A stretch of DNA of 64,000 bases from positions 27,109,274-27,173,273 of the forward strand of contig OZ022257.1 of the NCBI GenBank assembly GCA_963978905.1, read 5' to 3'. A program made the position numbers and the translations under genes. This document shows, in pieces, positions 41,955-52,466 of this stretch (positions within the stretch are counted from its first letter, which is position 1; every line of letters begins with the position of its first letter). The notes under the pieces are model-generated. The model did not search any database. It saw only the letters and a program-made list of their open reading frames with translations, and was not told the origin of the DNA. Source of the DNA: Trichostrongylus colubriformis. Taxonomy: Eukaryota > Nematoda > Chromadorea > Rhabditida > Trichostrongylidae.

Positions 41955-44900
41955 CGGTCCACTTTACTAAAAAGGTGCTTAGCTTGCCTAGTGAACTAGT
42001 CCAGTCAGGAGATTTCAAAGTTATGTCAGAGGATGGATTCAGTTTCTCTCAAACTTTTCATAGTTTTGCCAAGAACACTTATAAACTTCGAAAGGTGAGG
42101 AGAAGAGAAGTCAGTACCTGTAGTGTATGCGGGTATAATTGGTTATTTGGAAATATTGGGAAACCAGCAGAAAAATAGTTCTAGATGTCGCACGCCACCG
42201 TGTGGCGCACGCCGTCCGTTATGGGTTTAGAGTCCCATTTCGAAGTAACTTTCTTGATCGTTCACACCTCGCTGGTCCTCGCATATTAACTACAGAACTC
42301 TTGTGAGGGTTCTGTTTTTTACTTCCGGATGATGTCTCGGCTTTATAAGTGTTACTGAGACATCTTTAGTGTAATTAGGGTTCTCCATCAGCCGGCCTGA
42401 CAAGCTGACACTGGGAGCGTAACCATTTTTTTCCATTTCTTTCGAAGGTATGGTTTTTGCTTTAGCGAGGATCGGACGCAATGGTCTTGAATGGGCAGAC
42501 GTGAACCTACACCCTTAACTATTTGGCTATCGCGGCCCCTTCGGACCGTATCGTCGTCTGAAGATTTAAAATCCTTTCCTCACAAGAAAGAAAACATGAA
42601 TCAGCTCACGCGCACGTTTTACGTACCACGCACTTTCGCGTCCGATTAGTGCGTGAAAATTGGCTGTTAGATGCAATTAATTGGTACTCAACCGTGTCAC
42701 ATTGAAAACTAATAAAATTTCGAGATCGTACTACCTTTACAAACATCTGCGAATGCGAGAACTCTGAGAAGTTGAATATTCAGCACAATTCTGCTTCTAA
42801 GAGTACTTCCCTCTTTTACAGGGGGTGCCGAAAAAAGGTGAATTTGCTCAAGGCTCACATCTGCCAAGTATACGTAACATAGAGAAACGAAAGAAATGAA
42901 AGCACTGGGACAACATATTCCCGAAATGTTTCCCTAAAAACAGGGACAAGCTGTGACTCCCTACGTTCACCTTTACAAAAATACCGACGTTCAGTCGGGC
43001 TTCAAAGCGTCCGCGGTATCTGGGTCCGCCTCAAAGAGTAAAGCCAGATCCCGTGGTAGGTCTTTTGTAGGAAGCTTCTTAATGATTGGCCCTTAAGCTG
43101 CTGCTTGAATTGCTGCTATGATCTGAAGTGTCATTTTTCATGCCTCGAATCCGCCTCCGGGAGGTTTTCAGTGTTAATGGCACGTTTTAGTTCATGGAAA
43201 GAAGGATGTTGGGAGTCTGGAAAAAATGGAATACTCAAGAGCACCATCCAATATGGATCCCCTCAGGTACCCAGAGAGAACAGAGCTCGGCAAGGTTGTG
43301 AACGAAAGTGACGAAATCTCGGATTTTACCGTGTCAAGGTGGCACATCATATTCACTCAGAATGTGCTCCAGATTCTAATCATGCAAAAGGCTCACAGAG
43401 TTTAGTGATAGTGCAAAGTGTGCTCCTGAATTTAAGGATGGAAATACCTTGTCGGAATTAGCTAAAGTTCGCCTAATGCGGTGTTGAAAGTAGATGAAAA
43501 AATTACCTTCCTCGGCACCCCCTGTACACACAAACACCACATTCTTATGCCAGCAAAATATCAGATGTATGGGCCAGAACACCGGCCAGAGTCAAGCATG
43601 GATCTGAGGAATGAACTCGCGAATTGCAGCTCAAGTGAAGCGAACTGCCGATGGCCTCCCAGCAGTGCGAAATGTAGCGCGATATAGTATACGGTAGAAA
43701 CGTGTTGCGACAACAGAGGCATAATCCGCATCCTCAACAGATTCGTAGAATGACATCTGCTTAGAAAGTTTGCAGCTGTCAGGAGCCCCTTCTTGCTCAG
43801 ATGAACTTAGAGGACTGAATGTAAGCCTTTTCTATCTAGCCAGCAGTATCTGATGCCCTTCATTATTGGTGAGTGCAAAGGTGGGATCGATAAATAGGAA
43901 TAGCCTGCTGCACTCAAAAGTGTAGTCAGAATGATAAGGGGGTTTTTCACGTTTATAAATACTGCACAAGGTTTGAAGGGAATCAGTTATATTCCAGAAT
44001 GCTCGGCTTCCTTTCCCAAATACGACTGGTTACGACAAGCTACTTCTGCATAGAATAGGAGAGCTTCTCAAGTACGATTATGTTATCATGATTGGAAGCG
44101 GAGGGGATATATGTAAGATCGTACCTCGACTGCCGAGTAACATTGGCGTGTTATCGATGTATATCGGTGAGTTCTAGCAAAGTCGTTCGAAGGAAAGGGT
44201 GGGAAGCTTTCGTGCTTTTCTTGGTAACGAGTTTTGTATTTGAGTACTATTTTTAGTACGTTTTGAATCACTCTTAACACAGACAATCGAGCTGGCGCGA
44301 CTTACTCCTTCAAACTTGTTGAAGCACACCATCTTTCTCGACGCACAATTTATTATAAGTACGAAGTAAGAGACGTGAATAAGTACAGCACGAAGATTAT
44401 GCATGCACTACACTATACTTGGTGGGTTTGACATTACCTTCTCAGCGTTGCAAATTCGGGAAAGATGCAGATCTCTGCATATCCGGAGGCATGATCGTGA
44501 TCACATAACGTTTCTTTTTGTAGTATCGAACCAAACAGCCGCACATATGAGCTACCTAATTTCAAACGCTCATGTGCAACAAAAGGGCATTCTTGACCAC
44601 GTTTTCCAAATCACATTTCGATACGGGTTGGGGTACAACCCCTGCTACACATCCCAAAATTCTTGGTGTTTTACATCAGCCGAACCCTATCAAGTTTCAA
44701 TTATCATAGTGATTCAGGTCATACACTGACAGTTTTCTCAAAATCTATGCAAGGTGGCCTGGCCCTATCACAACAAGTATTAATTCAAACACATAACCCC
44801 ATATTTAGACCGATGAATTATGACTAGTGTCATCCTAGTTAGGAAATATGCTGCTGTCACTTATGCTGCTCAGTACTGATGCCGTCTCTCTTTCTGCAGT

Positions 44901-45192
44901 GTCCCAATGCTCCATCGCTTCTGGAGTCTCGTTGCGGTCTCGTTGTCCATCCATCTGCTGGTGATTTGACATCCTCTCGAAAGGTTGATTTCCTCGGATG
45001 GTTGGAAGCGAGTCCGATTCACAATACTGGGGTACCTTACCACTCACTGAGTCATACAAGAGAGCAGTGTGAGTGCCTGAAAAACTTTGTTATGCTGTCG
45101 TTCATTGGCGAAAGATGCAAGACATTGTTATTCTATTTGACCCAGATTTTTTGAGGATTGCCACAGTCAGGGTTGCACCAGTCTACTGCAAG
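41955..45192 (+). CDS. Unidentified multi-exon gene
   Basis: Exons: about 41955-42094 (start uncertain; LSLPSELVQSGDFKVMSEDG...KLRK, donor GTGAGG), 43998-44166 (acceptor ATTCCAG, donor GTGAGT), 44283-44365 (donor GTAAGA), 44900-45068 (acceptor TTTCTGCAG, donor GTGAGT) and 45146-45192 (donor GTGCGT). Phases agree: 0/0, then 1/1, 0/0, 1/1. Conserved-looking pieces are LLKYDYVIMIGSGGDICKIV, YSFKLVEAHHLSRRTIYYKY, VDFLGWLEASPIHNTGVPYH and FLRIATVRVAPVYCK. I do not recognise the family; there is no clear transmembrane or catalytic motif. A further exon may lie between 44365 and 44900 (for example 44445-44500, RCKFGKDADLCISGG). The 1.9-kb second intron contains a SINE and a MITE. Start and end of the gene are missing. 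Confidence 0.55.
42185..42545 (-). mobile_element. Probable tRNA-derived SINE, family B
   Basis: On the minus strand the head reads GCCGCGATAGCCAAATAGTT, where TAGCCAAATAG fits box A, followed 14 bases on by GTTCACGTC, one mismatch from box B. The body runs to a GC-rich end (GGCGTGCGCCACACGGTGGC) and CTATTTTT. It lies in an intron of the 41955-45192 gene. Only one copy is in the window, so the SINE identity rests on the promoter-like head. Confidence 0.4.
42819..43524. mobile_element. Non-autonomous DNA transposon, CAGGGGGTGCC family, copy 1
   Basis: Inverted ends CAGGGGGTGCCGAAAAAA, TA flanks (42817-42818, 43525-43526), 706 bp. Shares its whole length with 46232-46975 (GTGGTAGGTCTTTTGT, AATCCGCCTCCGG, CCAGAG/CCCAGATTGAAC blocks). 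No transposase; the TA target suggests the Tc1/mariner superfamily. Confidence 0.8.
43530..43990. other. Intronic stretch without features
   Basis: On the proposed gene model this is intron between 42094 and 43998. No exon or repeat was recognised. Confidence 0.4.
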
Positions 45193-45299
45193 GTGCGTCA
45201 AACCCGTGCACCTAAACCTATAGAATTTTTCATTTTTCTTGGAAATTTTTTCGTTTCACTAGCCTAATATATGTTGAATAAGAGTTCTGGAACTCATAC

Positions 45300-45600
45300 G
45301 TATGTAATTGAGTACAAAATGCTTGGTCCTTCTAACCCACGAAATACTACTACAGAGCATTATGAGGCAGCTAAGCAAACGGAAGATATTGTGAAAACCC
45401 TTCGCGTGCCCCGAAGAACGGTTTGGGTACACTGAAACGCTACAAGGAGTTCAATAGCGAAGACGGTAGAAAAAAGAGGGCGTCTTGACAACAAGACAGC
45501 GCTACCAATCGGGGAAATGTGAAAATTGCGAAACCGAGGCAACGGAAGTTGCGCCCTACGGCAATAGATTTTCAGTTTCTCATCTATTGTGAGAATCAAC
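45300..45600 (+). pseudogene. Tc1-like transposase N-terminal fragment
   Basis: From about 45320: LGPSNPRNTTTEHYEAAKQT, then IVKTLRVPRRTVWVH, a Tc1-type helix-turn-helix, followed by a frame change and a hinge-like RGRLDNKTAL. It then decays near 45650. No inverted ends were seen. It follows directly on the last exon of the unidentified gene. Confidence 0.55.
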
Positions 45601-45659
45601 CTTTGGAGCTATCTTGTTACCGAACGCCTGACAGAAATGGCCATCCTCCAAAAAGTTTT

Positions 45660-46175
45660 TGAGTGCAACCACAACGGTACATCAACGAACGTTTTTGCAC
45701 TTCACCTCTAGACAAAGTCAGCTCATTTACCCTCATGCACTTTCATTCAACATGCTGTCTGTATACCTTGCTATTCATCTCTTGAGGACTATGACGGTCC
45801 GACTATGTCCCTGAGGAGTATGACGGCTAGGAACGACTATGTGTAAGGTAATCGAAGGTGAGGTCACCCAGCGATGATCTCCAGCCCGAGAGGATATAGC
45901 TCCGAGGATTTTTCACGTGAGCTACTGGAGTAATCCCTTGATGTGGTCCAATTATCAGATGTTGCCTTGTGGACGAAAGTGAATCAGAGCAGTGTGGTCG
46001 AGAGGCATAGGAATCTTATATGCGATCGAACTGACCCAATTTCGCTGCACTACATGCGTTTCTGGTTCAGTGCATAAATTAACTGGTGATGCAAATGATA
46101 TCGCCTGTCGACCAGTGCTTTTGTGTCTCTTTGAAAAGACACAATGGTTTAACCTACAGCACAGAAAATATCATA
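45660..46175. other. Stretch without a supported gene
   Basis: No ORF with splice support and no repeat ends. A short direct duplication (GACTATGACGGTC / GAGTATGACGGCT) lies near 45790-45830. Confidence 0.4.
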
Positions 46176-46231
46176 ATGCTAGGTTGTCCCAAAAGTCTTG
46201 TAGGATTTTTCCAAAAAAATCAATATTTCTA

Positions 46232-46975
46232 CAGGGGGTGCCAAAAAAAAAAGTAATTTTGCCCACGGCTTACATCTGCCAATTTTACAAAACGTAGGGA
46301 AACGAAAGAGATAAAGGTATTGGGGCAAAACATTTCCGAAATGTTCCTCTAAAAGCAGGAACAAGCTGTGGCTCCTCACGTTCATGTTCATAAAAATATG
46401 GAGGTTTCATTCGGCGCAGTCGGGCTTCGGAGTACCTACATTTAGAAATTCGCTAAAAACAGCGGAGCCAAGCTCCGTGGTAGGTCTTTTGTGGGAAGCT
46501 TCCTGAGGGTTGGCCCTTCGGTTCTTGGAAGTCACAGAGCCCCTGCTGCTTGGACAAGGCTGCTATGATCCATAGTATCATTTTCATGCCTCAAATCCGC
46601 CTCCGGAGGGGTTTCAGTGGTAGGGGAACGTTTCGACTCTTGGAAACGAAGGGCGCTGGGAACCCGGGAAAAATGCAGTGTTAAAGAACACCATCCGATA
46701 TGAATCCCCTTAAATACCCAGATTGAACGGACGTCAGCAAGGTTGTGAAAGAGGGCAAAGAATATTCGGATTTTGCCCAGTTGAGGTGATACATCTTGTT
46801 CAGTCTTTCCTTGCTCCCGTTTCTGCTCGTGCAGGAGGCTGCCACGGAGTATAGTGATAGAGTTAGATCTGCTCTTGATTCTGGAAATGAGAATACCTCA
46901 ATAGAATTTACTGTAGTTTGGCTAAATGGGGTCGAAAGTGGAGGAGACAAAATTACTTTTTTTTGGCACCCCCTG
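46232..46975. mobile_element. Non-autonomous DNA transposon, CAGGGGGTGCC family, copy 2
   Basis: 744 bp, inverted ends CAGGGGGTGCCAAAAAAAA, TA at 46230-46231 and 46976-46977. Inserted 51 bp inside the left end of the outer mariner. The empty site is confirmed by the intact sequence of the related mariner at 62690-62710. Confidence 0.85.
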
Positions 46976-47642
46976 TAGTTCACTTCGAAGCAGGTCTAGG
47001 CTGTTCAGATATGGTAGAAGGTCCTCTAAGCTTTCTAACAAAATATATATTGACCCGCCAGATTCAGTGGAGAGAGCTATAGTGCCCGTATTCGATACCC
47101 ATCCAATACGCGGTGTCATCTGCTATGAGTGGTCCTGCGGCAAAGCTTGCGACTCCATCAGCGCTGCATTGGCAAGGGATGTGTGAGCTAAGAGACCGTG
47201 CGCCGCTTGTTCATCAGCTTCAGCAACGGCGAGATTGACATGGAGAGAAACCAGGCGCAGGACTGTGCTACTTCTGAGACGAGGAAGGGATGCTTTTTCA
47301 CGGGGTGTTGATAAAAGAGGAGACAGTCACCGTTGCCGTATACACCCACCAGCTACAGCAGCTCACGATCGCTGTTCGAGACAAGTGCCGGATAAGGTTA
47401 ACGATCACCGCCCACTTCCACGTCGCGTGCAGTATCCACGCCAAGCTAATGGAGCTCGGCTGGGATGTGCTGCCCCACTCACCATACTCTCCAGACATTG
47501 CCCCTTCTGACTCTCACCTTTCCCATCTTCTGAAATCGTTCCTGGCCAGGAGAATATTCTTCGATTACGACTTTCTTTCAAAGGCTATCGCTAACTTCTT
47601 CGACTCTCAGAACCCACAGTTTTGAGAGGAGGGTATCAACTA

Positions 47643-48526
47643 TTAGGTTGTAAAGAAAGTTCTGGCCGCTTTTTCGCGTTCTCAAGATGAATTCAAATAT
47701 CAGAGCGCATCAACATGAATCAGCTAAAATATTGTGCTCCTAAGATAGACAAAAAGTTGCTCTTTCTCAATATATGTTTTATTTGGAATGCCACAAGTTT
47801 TTTGAATGATTAGGGAAATTTTAAAGTACTGCGAAAATGGCACTTTCAAGATGACTTCACTTCACGAGTTCTTGTTTAGCCGAGTCCCAGCGAAGAGCAT
47901 CACAAATGTGAATACTGTAAGAAGAGGGAGTGAAGCATTCGATGGAACACTTTGTCCGTGGTTTGAGAAGTGCAGAACAGAACGAGCTGCTCGGATTCCC
48001 GATTAATCAAATCGCTTTAACTAAAACGGCAGAAAGCGATGAGCGTCCATACTTGCAGGGGATATCCACAAGTACTGGCCCTCAACCAGCAAACTTAGCC
48101 GACCACCTCCAATAGCCCTGATTTGGATAAATCCACAAAATGGGTGCCGCGGGACCCCTCACGGCACTTATGCGCAAGCGCATTTTTCACAAATCCTCCT
48201 CTAGTAATTGCAGCGGTTTCAGGCTGAAGCCCTCACTCGTCCATCATATTCACCAGATCTAGAGCTAACTAAGCCCCACTTTCCCAAACATCTGGACAGC
48301 TCCTTCAGTAGCAGTGTGTTCAGAAAGAGTGGTGGCTTGGAGTCGACGTTTTTCCATTTCGCGCAACATAATTCATCAGCCTTTCATCGGACTGAGATAT
48401 GTAGGTATGAATAATGTTGTCAATAGCATAACGAATCGAATGGTGCTCAATCTGTGAGAAAAGATGCATTCCGAAGTCCCGAAGTTGAAATTTCAAAAAC
48501 CCGCCGAAACTTTCCTTACAACCTAA
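47643..48526 (+). mobile_element. Deleted mariner nested in the outer mariner
   Basis: Ends TTAGGTTGTAAAGAAAGTTC and the inverse, TA at 47641-47642 and 48527-48528, 884 bp. On + the remnant shows HEFLFSRVPAKSITN and WFEKCRTE (N-terminal domain) and, after a deletion, PSYSPDLELTKPHFPKHLDS (third catalytic region, with the Asp changed). The middle of the transposase is missing and frames are broken. Confidence 0.8.
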
Positions 48527-48789
48527 TATTTACCTTATGAGGTGGCAGAGTGTTGTCGATAACATTGGTGAATACATTGTTGCCCAACTCTTGTTTGTTG
48601 GAAGAAGAGATTATAAAATGTGATGATCGAAGAAAAACCTACAAGATTTTTGGGACAACCTAATACTTTAAACCATACAGACGCACTGATGCAGTATGAT
48701 CAGAGTAAGATCGGTGGAGCCGAATCCAACCATAAAGAATTTGAAAAATATTGCAGATTTGCTGTTTATGCTGTTCTGTTCTGTTGTAG

Positions 48790-48862
48790 GTGCCAGGAAC
48801 GATTACCTACGGAGTTCGATGAGCTTCTACAGATAATTCAACTCTGCAGCAACAGAAAAGCT
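48790..48862 (+). CDS. Weak candidate exon
   Basis: Acceptor CTGTTGTAG and donor GTAAGA bound 73 bp reading CQERLPTEFDELLQIIQLCS then NRKA. The sequence looks coding, but its phase (2 in, 0 out) does not join to the stronger exon at 48917. It may belong to another transcript or be fortuitous. Confidence 0.3.
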
Positions 48863-48916
48863 GTAAGAGTCTTCGGCAATAATTTTTAAGTTATGCACAA
48901 CACATATTTGAATTAG

Positions 48917-49077
48917 ATCAAGCGTGGCACCGAGTAAACTCATCAAAAAAGTCGATCTCTTCTTCCCTGTCATTTTCCGATATTTCTGTGATTTTCTACC
49001 CAGACAGTACGATTCACTTAGGAAATTAGGAGCCTATGAAGAAAAACTGAGGCTCAAATCGCGACAAACTAGGAACG
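48917..49077 (+). CDS. Candidate exon of an unidentified gene
   Basis: Acceptor TTTGAATTAG and strong donor GTAAGA bound 161 bp (phase 2 in, 1 out). The translation LIKKVDLFFPVIFRYFCDFL then RKLGAYEEKLRLKSRQTRN is basic-amphipathic and non-repetitive. No family was recognised. It could be an upstream part of the gene ending at 54698, but an intermediate exon would be needed. Confidence 0.4.
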
Positions 49078-49079
49078 GT

Positions 49080-49275
49080 AAGAATCTATCAAGAATTCTG
49101 GCCACTGGCATCTGATGGGAATTCTTACAGATAGCTGAGTACATACCATGTTCCCGAGCAATGAGTGCTCAAAGGCACAGCTCACGATAATATGAGCACC
49201 TTGGTTCCGTCACCGAGCAGAAAAACCCCTTCCGAAACTGCAAAGCGTGTGCCATCATCGCGGCGCGAGGCGAGT
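49080..49275. other. Short spacer with a shared repeat word
   Basis: Contains GCTCAAAGGCACAGCTCACG, close to GCTCAAAGGCAGCTCGTGA at 27009, so a short dispersed repeat is present. No gene. Confidence 0.4.
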
Positions 49276-49280
49276 GCCTA

Positions 49281-49610
49281 AAGGAATTGTCCACGGAAAT
49301 GATTTTTCTCGATTTCTGGGCCGGGTGGGCGGGACCTCCAAGTGAAAGCCCCGTTCCGTCGTCCGCCGCGGTTGTGAACGGAGAACGGAGCTGTTTACGT
49401 ATCTTTCTGCTCCTGCAATGCGTCTCCGACCGGCGGACGACGGTATGAGCATTTGCTCGGAGACCCGCCCACCCGGCCGAGACTTTGTGGCTCTGTATTT
49501 CGATCGAATTCACATCTTTTTGCGCGGAACTTTGTATGCTGCCCACATTAGGCAAACGCAGCATAAATATAAGGGTAACAGGAAAACCCATTTTTTCCAT
49601 GGAGACGTAC
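49281..49610. mobile_element. Palindromic MITE, family 2, one arm shortened
   Basis: Starts AAGGAATTGTCCACGGAAAT and ends TTTTTCCATGGAGACG; the right arm is full length (CTTTGTGGCTCTGTATTTCG, ACTTTGTATGCTGCCCACAT), while the left arm lacks about 90 bp present in the 31454 copy. Loop CTTTCTGCTCCTGCAATGCG matches that copy. Confidence 0.7.
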
Positions 49611-49773
49611 CACACCAATCTTCGATTTAACCTGCGGATGAGCCGTGACGTTTACGAGTATGAGCGATATGGTATATGATACTGCGATAAGAAATAATAG
49701 GGAAAACTCCCTTTGTGAAAACAACCTTCTCGGATGGTATTATCACGTTAAAACTTGTCCACATACTTAATTT

Positions 49774-50330
49774 TAAAGACAGCATTAGGGGTAATGCGGT
49801 AATGGGGAAACTTTACAAGAAGTCATTCACATGGTAGTCCTGGGCCTAGGAGGGCTATCTGTGGCGAAATCCCTGTGAAAAAGCGCCCCTCCGAGCTGTA
49901 GAACGCCGCGAAAAGCGGCAACCATGCAGCGGTTCCGCCTCTTGGACAGAGCGGTTCCGCCTCTCGATGACGTAATTCCCGATTGACTGGGGTGAGAGCG
50001 ACGAAGGAGATGCGGCAGGATCGAAGGTTTTGCAGCGCGCTTTCGCAGTTTTAGCTTGAAGCTCGTTCCAAAAAGTAGATACTGTCTATTTCCAAACATT
50101 CCCTTGTGTTTACTTGGCAACATGCCAATGGAAAACTAGATCAGACTACTCCCCTCTTGTCGGACAGGTCGTCCGCGTCGAGAATCAAAAGTGGTAAGGG
50201 GGTCCTATTTCTCGAGTTTTTAGCCATTTCCATCCGTTTTTTCTCCACTGTCCTGTTACTGGGCATCTCGACTTTCATATGCACTACTTTTACTTTTCGT
50301 CCGACTTTCCCCTGATGATGCCTTTAAGCT
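49774..50330. repeat. Dispersed repeat R3, copy 1
   Basis: AAGACAGCATTAGGGGTAAT, AAGAAGTCATTCACATG, GAGATGCGGCAGGATCG, CTTGGCAACATGCCAA and GGGGTCCTATTTC recur in the same order at 57960-58510. No TIR or protein identified; class unknown. Confidence 0.65.
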
Positions 50331-50334
50331 GTAA

Positions 50335-50695
50335 ACTCGTCGAAGCCGAGGGTCAAGGACAGTTTACTTTTAAGGTTTTCGAGAAGTTTCTTTGTTTTTT
50401 CTTCACACTCGTGTGCTTCAGCACTCTAAAAGTTTTTAGATAGCGCGACGAGATGCTAAAATCGCCGTTAAATGTGCTTTAAAGCTTGGTGTTGGTAATC
50501 CAGTCGCTCACCACAGCGTTGTACCTTGCCTTACCGTTACCACCTCACCTTATCACATCTGCCACCTTTCGAAAGTCCACATGATTAAGCGAGCGATACC
50601 TTCAGTATCTGATATTGGATTAAGAGCGGAACCCATTCACTTTCTTATCATTTAACATTTGGGATGTACAGTGGTCACCACTTGGGAGTTCATAT
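50335..50695. other. Stretch without a supported gene
   Basis: No ORF or end repeats; contains a word set diverged from 35990-36080. Confidence 0.4.
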
Positions 50696-50699
50696 GGTT

Positions 50700-51515
50700 T
50701 GCCGGTTCGAACTCAATTGTATCGATTCACAGCAATTTCCCAACGAGCACCTGATTATTATGTGGTGATAGTAGACCGATTTGACAACTTCAGATGCTGT
50801 TCACTTCACAGTACACGTATCACAACTTAGAATTTCAGATAGTATGTGGTATATGCACTTTAGCCACTGAAAATCTCTACGTTACTGCCGAAAACAGACG
50901 CCAGAAGGCTAGACAATGATGCGGTCGATCTACTAATGCCATTTCACACTAGCACATATGAAATACGTTCATCTTGTTGCACTGCACATCAGACACTCTG
51001 AATAGATGCGTATTGTAGTAGTGATCGGTGAGAAGGGTCCATGCCATTTTCTCGTTATTGGCTCCTTTCAGCTATTATCTAAAGTTGTCAGTTTCGACCA
51101 CTCACTATTAGGGTTGCCGTACTACCCCTATAACATTTGTGGATGTCACCGCTGTAGGGCCAATGGAAAAAGTGAAACGGACACGGCCTTTTTGCCTTCT
51201 GATGCTTCTTAACTGACTTTATCAACCATTACAACTTCGGATGACACACCGCTTATGTCTCTGCCCCATCCAGCAGAACACCTATGAACGTCAGTGTTTT
51301 AGAGTTAACGAAAAAAGAGAAACGGCTATGGCGAGCCCTGCCTTATGACGTTCCTTGTCAAGCCTTGTCAACCATTATCATTTTGGACCATCTACCGCTA
51401 GTTTCCACATTCCTTTCCCTACTCACTCGTAAAATCCACGGCTCCATCATTGCTCTGACGCTACATACGAATTCCGTGACACAACCACGGATACACATAC
51501 TTAGCGGATTATGCA
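50700..51515 (+). repeat. Composite repeat copy, degenerate
   Basis: Single segment (ACTCAATTGTATCGATTCAC, GCACATCAGACACTC, GTATTGTAGTAGTGATCGG), two or three units (TTTATCAACCATTACAAC, CCTTGTCAACCATTATC) and a tail (TTCCGTGACACAACC) ending near 51515. Confidence 0.6.
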
Positions 51516-51519
51516 CAGT

Positions 51520-52130
51520 GCTTTACATGATGATATAGCCACCTATAAACTACCCAGAAACTCTATTAACACAGTGATTCAGAAAATTCTCCGGGTAATA
51601 AGTGTAGCAGGTGCTGACGTGCTGTATACACACACACCAAATCCCAGAAAACACAAGACATTTTTCTCTGCATTTCTCTTAAAAATGCCGCTTCCACTAC
51701 TATGCAAAATGATGCGCCACTGAATATATTGAAGTATCCAACAACCAGCTTCCATTGCGTTGAATTCGGATACTAATAATAATTACCATAATCTGAGCTC
51801 ATAGAAAGTTTTTTGTAAGCTCTTGATCCACGCGCTTCAATAATAGTTCATTTAAACTCCTTTCAAATTGCTCCACTCGGCAGATCCTTTCCACTATAAA
51901 ACTACACGCATTTGCAACGGAGGAAGGTTGGAACTACGAGTAAACTTCGTAAGAAGATGCATTCGGCGAGAAAATGAAGTGGTTGACATTAAGTGGGCAC
52001 AGTAACTTGCATAAAAATACGGTTCTGGTGCCGATTTCGACACGCACGACGAGAGATGGGCATCGAGATGGAGACTGGGCAATTGTATGGTCCATCCGTT
52101 CAGAATAAACAAAAATGCGGAAGTTCTGTG
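51520..52130. other. Stretch without a supported gene
   Basis: Only short ORFs; AT-rich. An upstream exon for the gene at 52467 would be expected here or further left but was not found. Confidence 0.4.
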
Positions 52131-52134
52131 GCCC

Positions 52135-52415
52135 TATACTGACAGACATACGGACAGGCTGACAGACAAATACATAGACGAACATACAAAAAGACAAACA
52201 GACAACCAAACAAGCAGACAAACAGACAAACAGACAAACAGACAAACAGACAGACGAATAGGCACAGACAGACACAGACAGACAGGCAAATAGGCATACA
52301 GACGGAGTGATAGAGTGACAGAGTGACAGACTGACTAGCTGACTGACTGAGCGACTGATTGGCTGATCGACTGACTGACTGACATACAAGCAGAATGCCT
52401 GACAGACTGACTGAT
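52135..52415. repeat. GACA/GACT-type microsatellite
   Basis: About 280 bp of ACAGACAAACAGAC and TGACTGACTGAC words. The long minus ORFs rich in VCLSVCLF are products of this repeat. Confidence 0.9.
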
Positions 52416-52466
52416 GACAGACAAAAATTCTGCTTTATATACAAGATATATGTACCTTACGTCCAG

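Larger units (their letters stand above)
46179..48663 (+). mobile_element. Mariner element carrying two nested elements
   Basis: Outer ends TTAGGTTGTCCCAAAAGTCT (left slightly decayed; right at 48663 followed by TA). Nested at 46232-46975 is a CAGGGGGTGCC element and at 47643-48526 another mariner; both sit in TA. Without them the outer copy is about 850 bp. Its transposase remnant (about 46980-47630, +) has the N-terminal region (SISAALARDV, near 47150), then jumps from the first linker to LPYTHQ/VAVYTHQLQQL and on to SPYSPDIAPSDSHL and AIANFFDSQNPQF. The first catalytic block is deleted. The same deletion joint is seen in the copy at 61449-62766. Confidence 0.8.

Noticed and set aside
44835..45059. 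74-codon minus ORF
   Set aside because: It is the shadow of the plus exon at 44900-45068, which has strong splice sites and a continuing frame.
48790..49077. Two exons (48790-48862 and 48917-49077) as neighbours in one gene
   Set aside because: The first ends in phase 0 and the second needs phase 2 whichever AG is used, so they cannot be spliced together directly.
49827..50123. 98-codon minus ORF
   Set aside because: It belongs to dispersed repeat R3; the other copy at 57960 does not keep the frame.
51934..52444. Minus ORFs of 151 and 114 codons rich in SVCLSVCLF
   Set aside because: They are readings of the GACA/GACT microsatellite; the apparent Cys-rich protein is an artefact.
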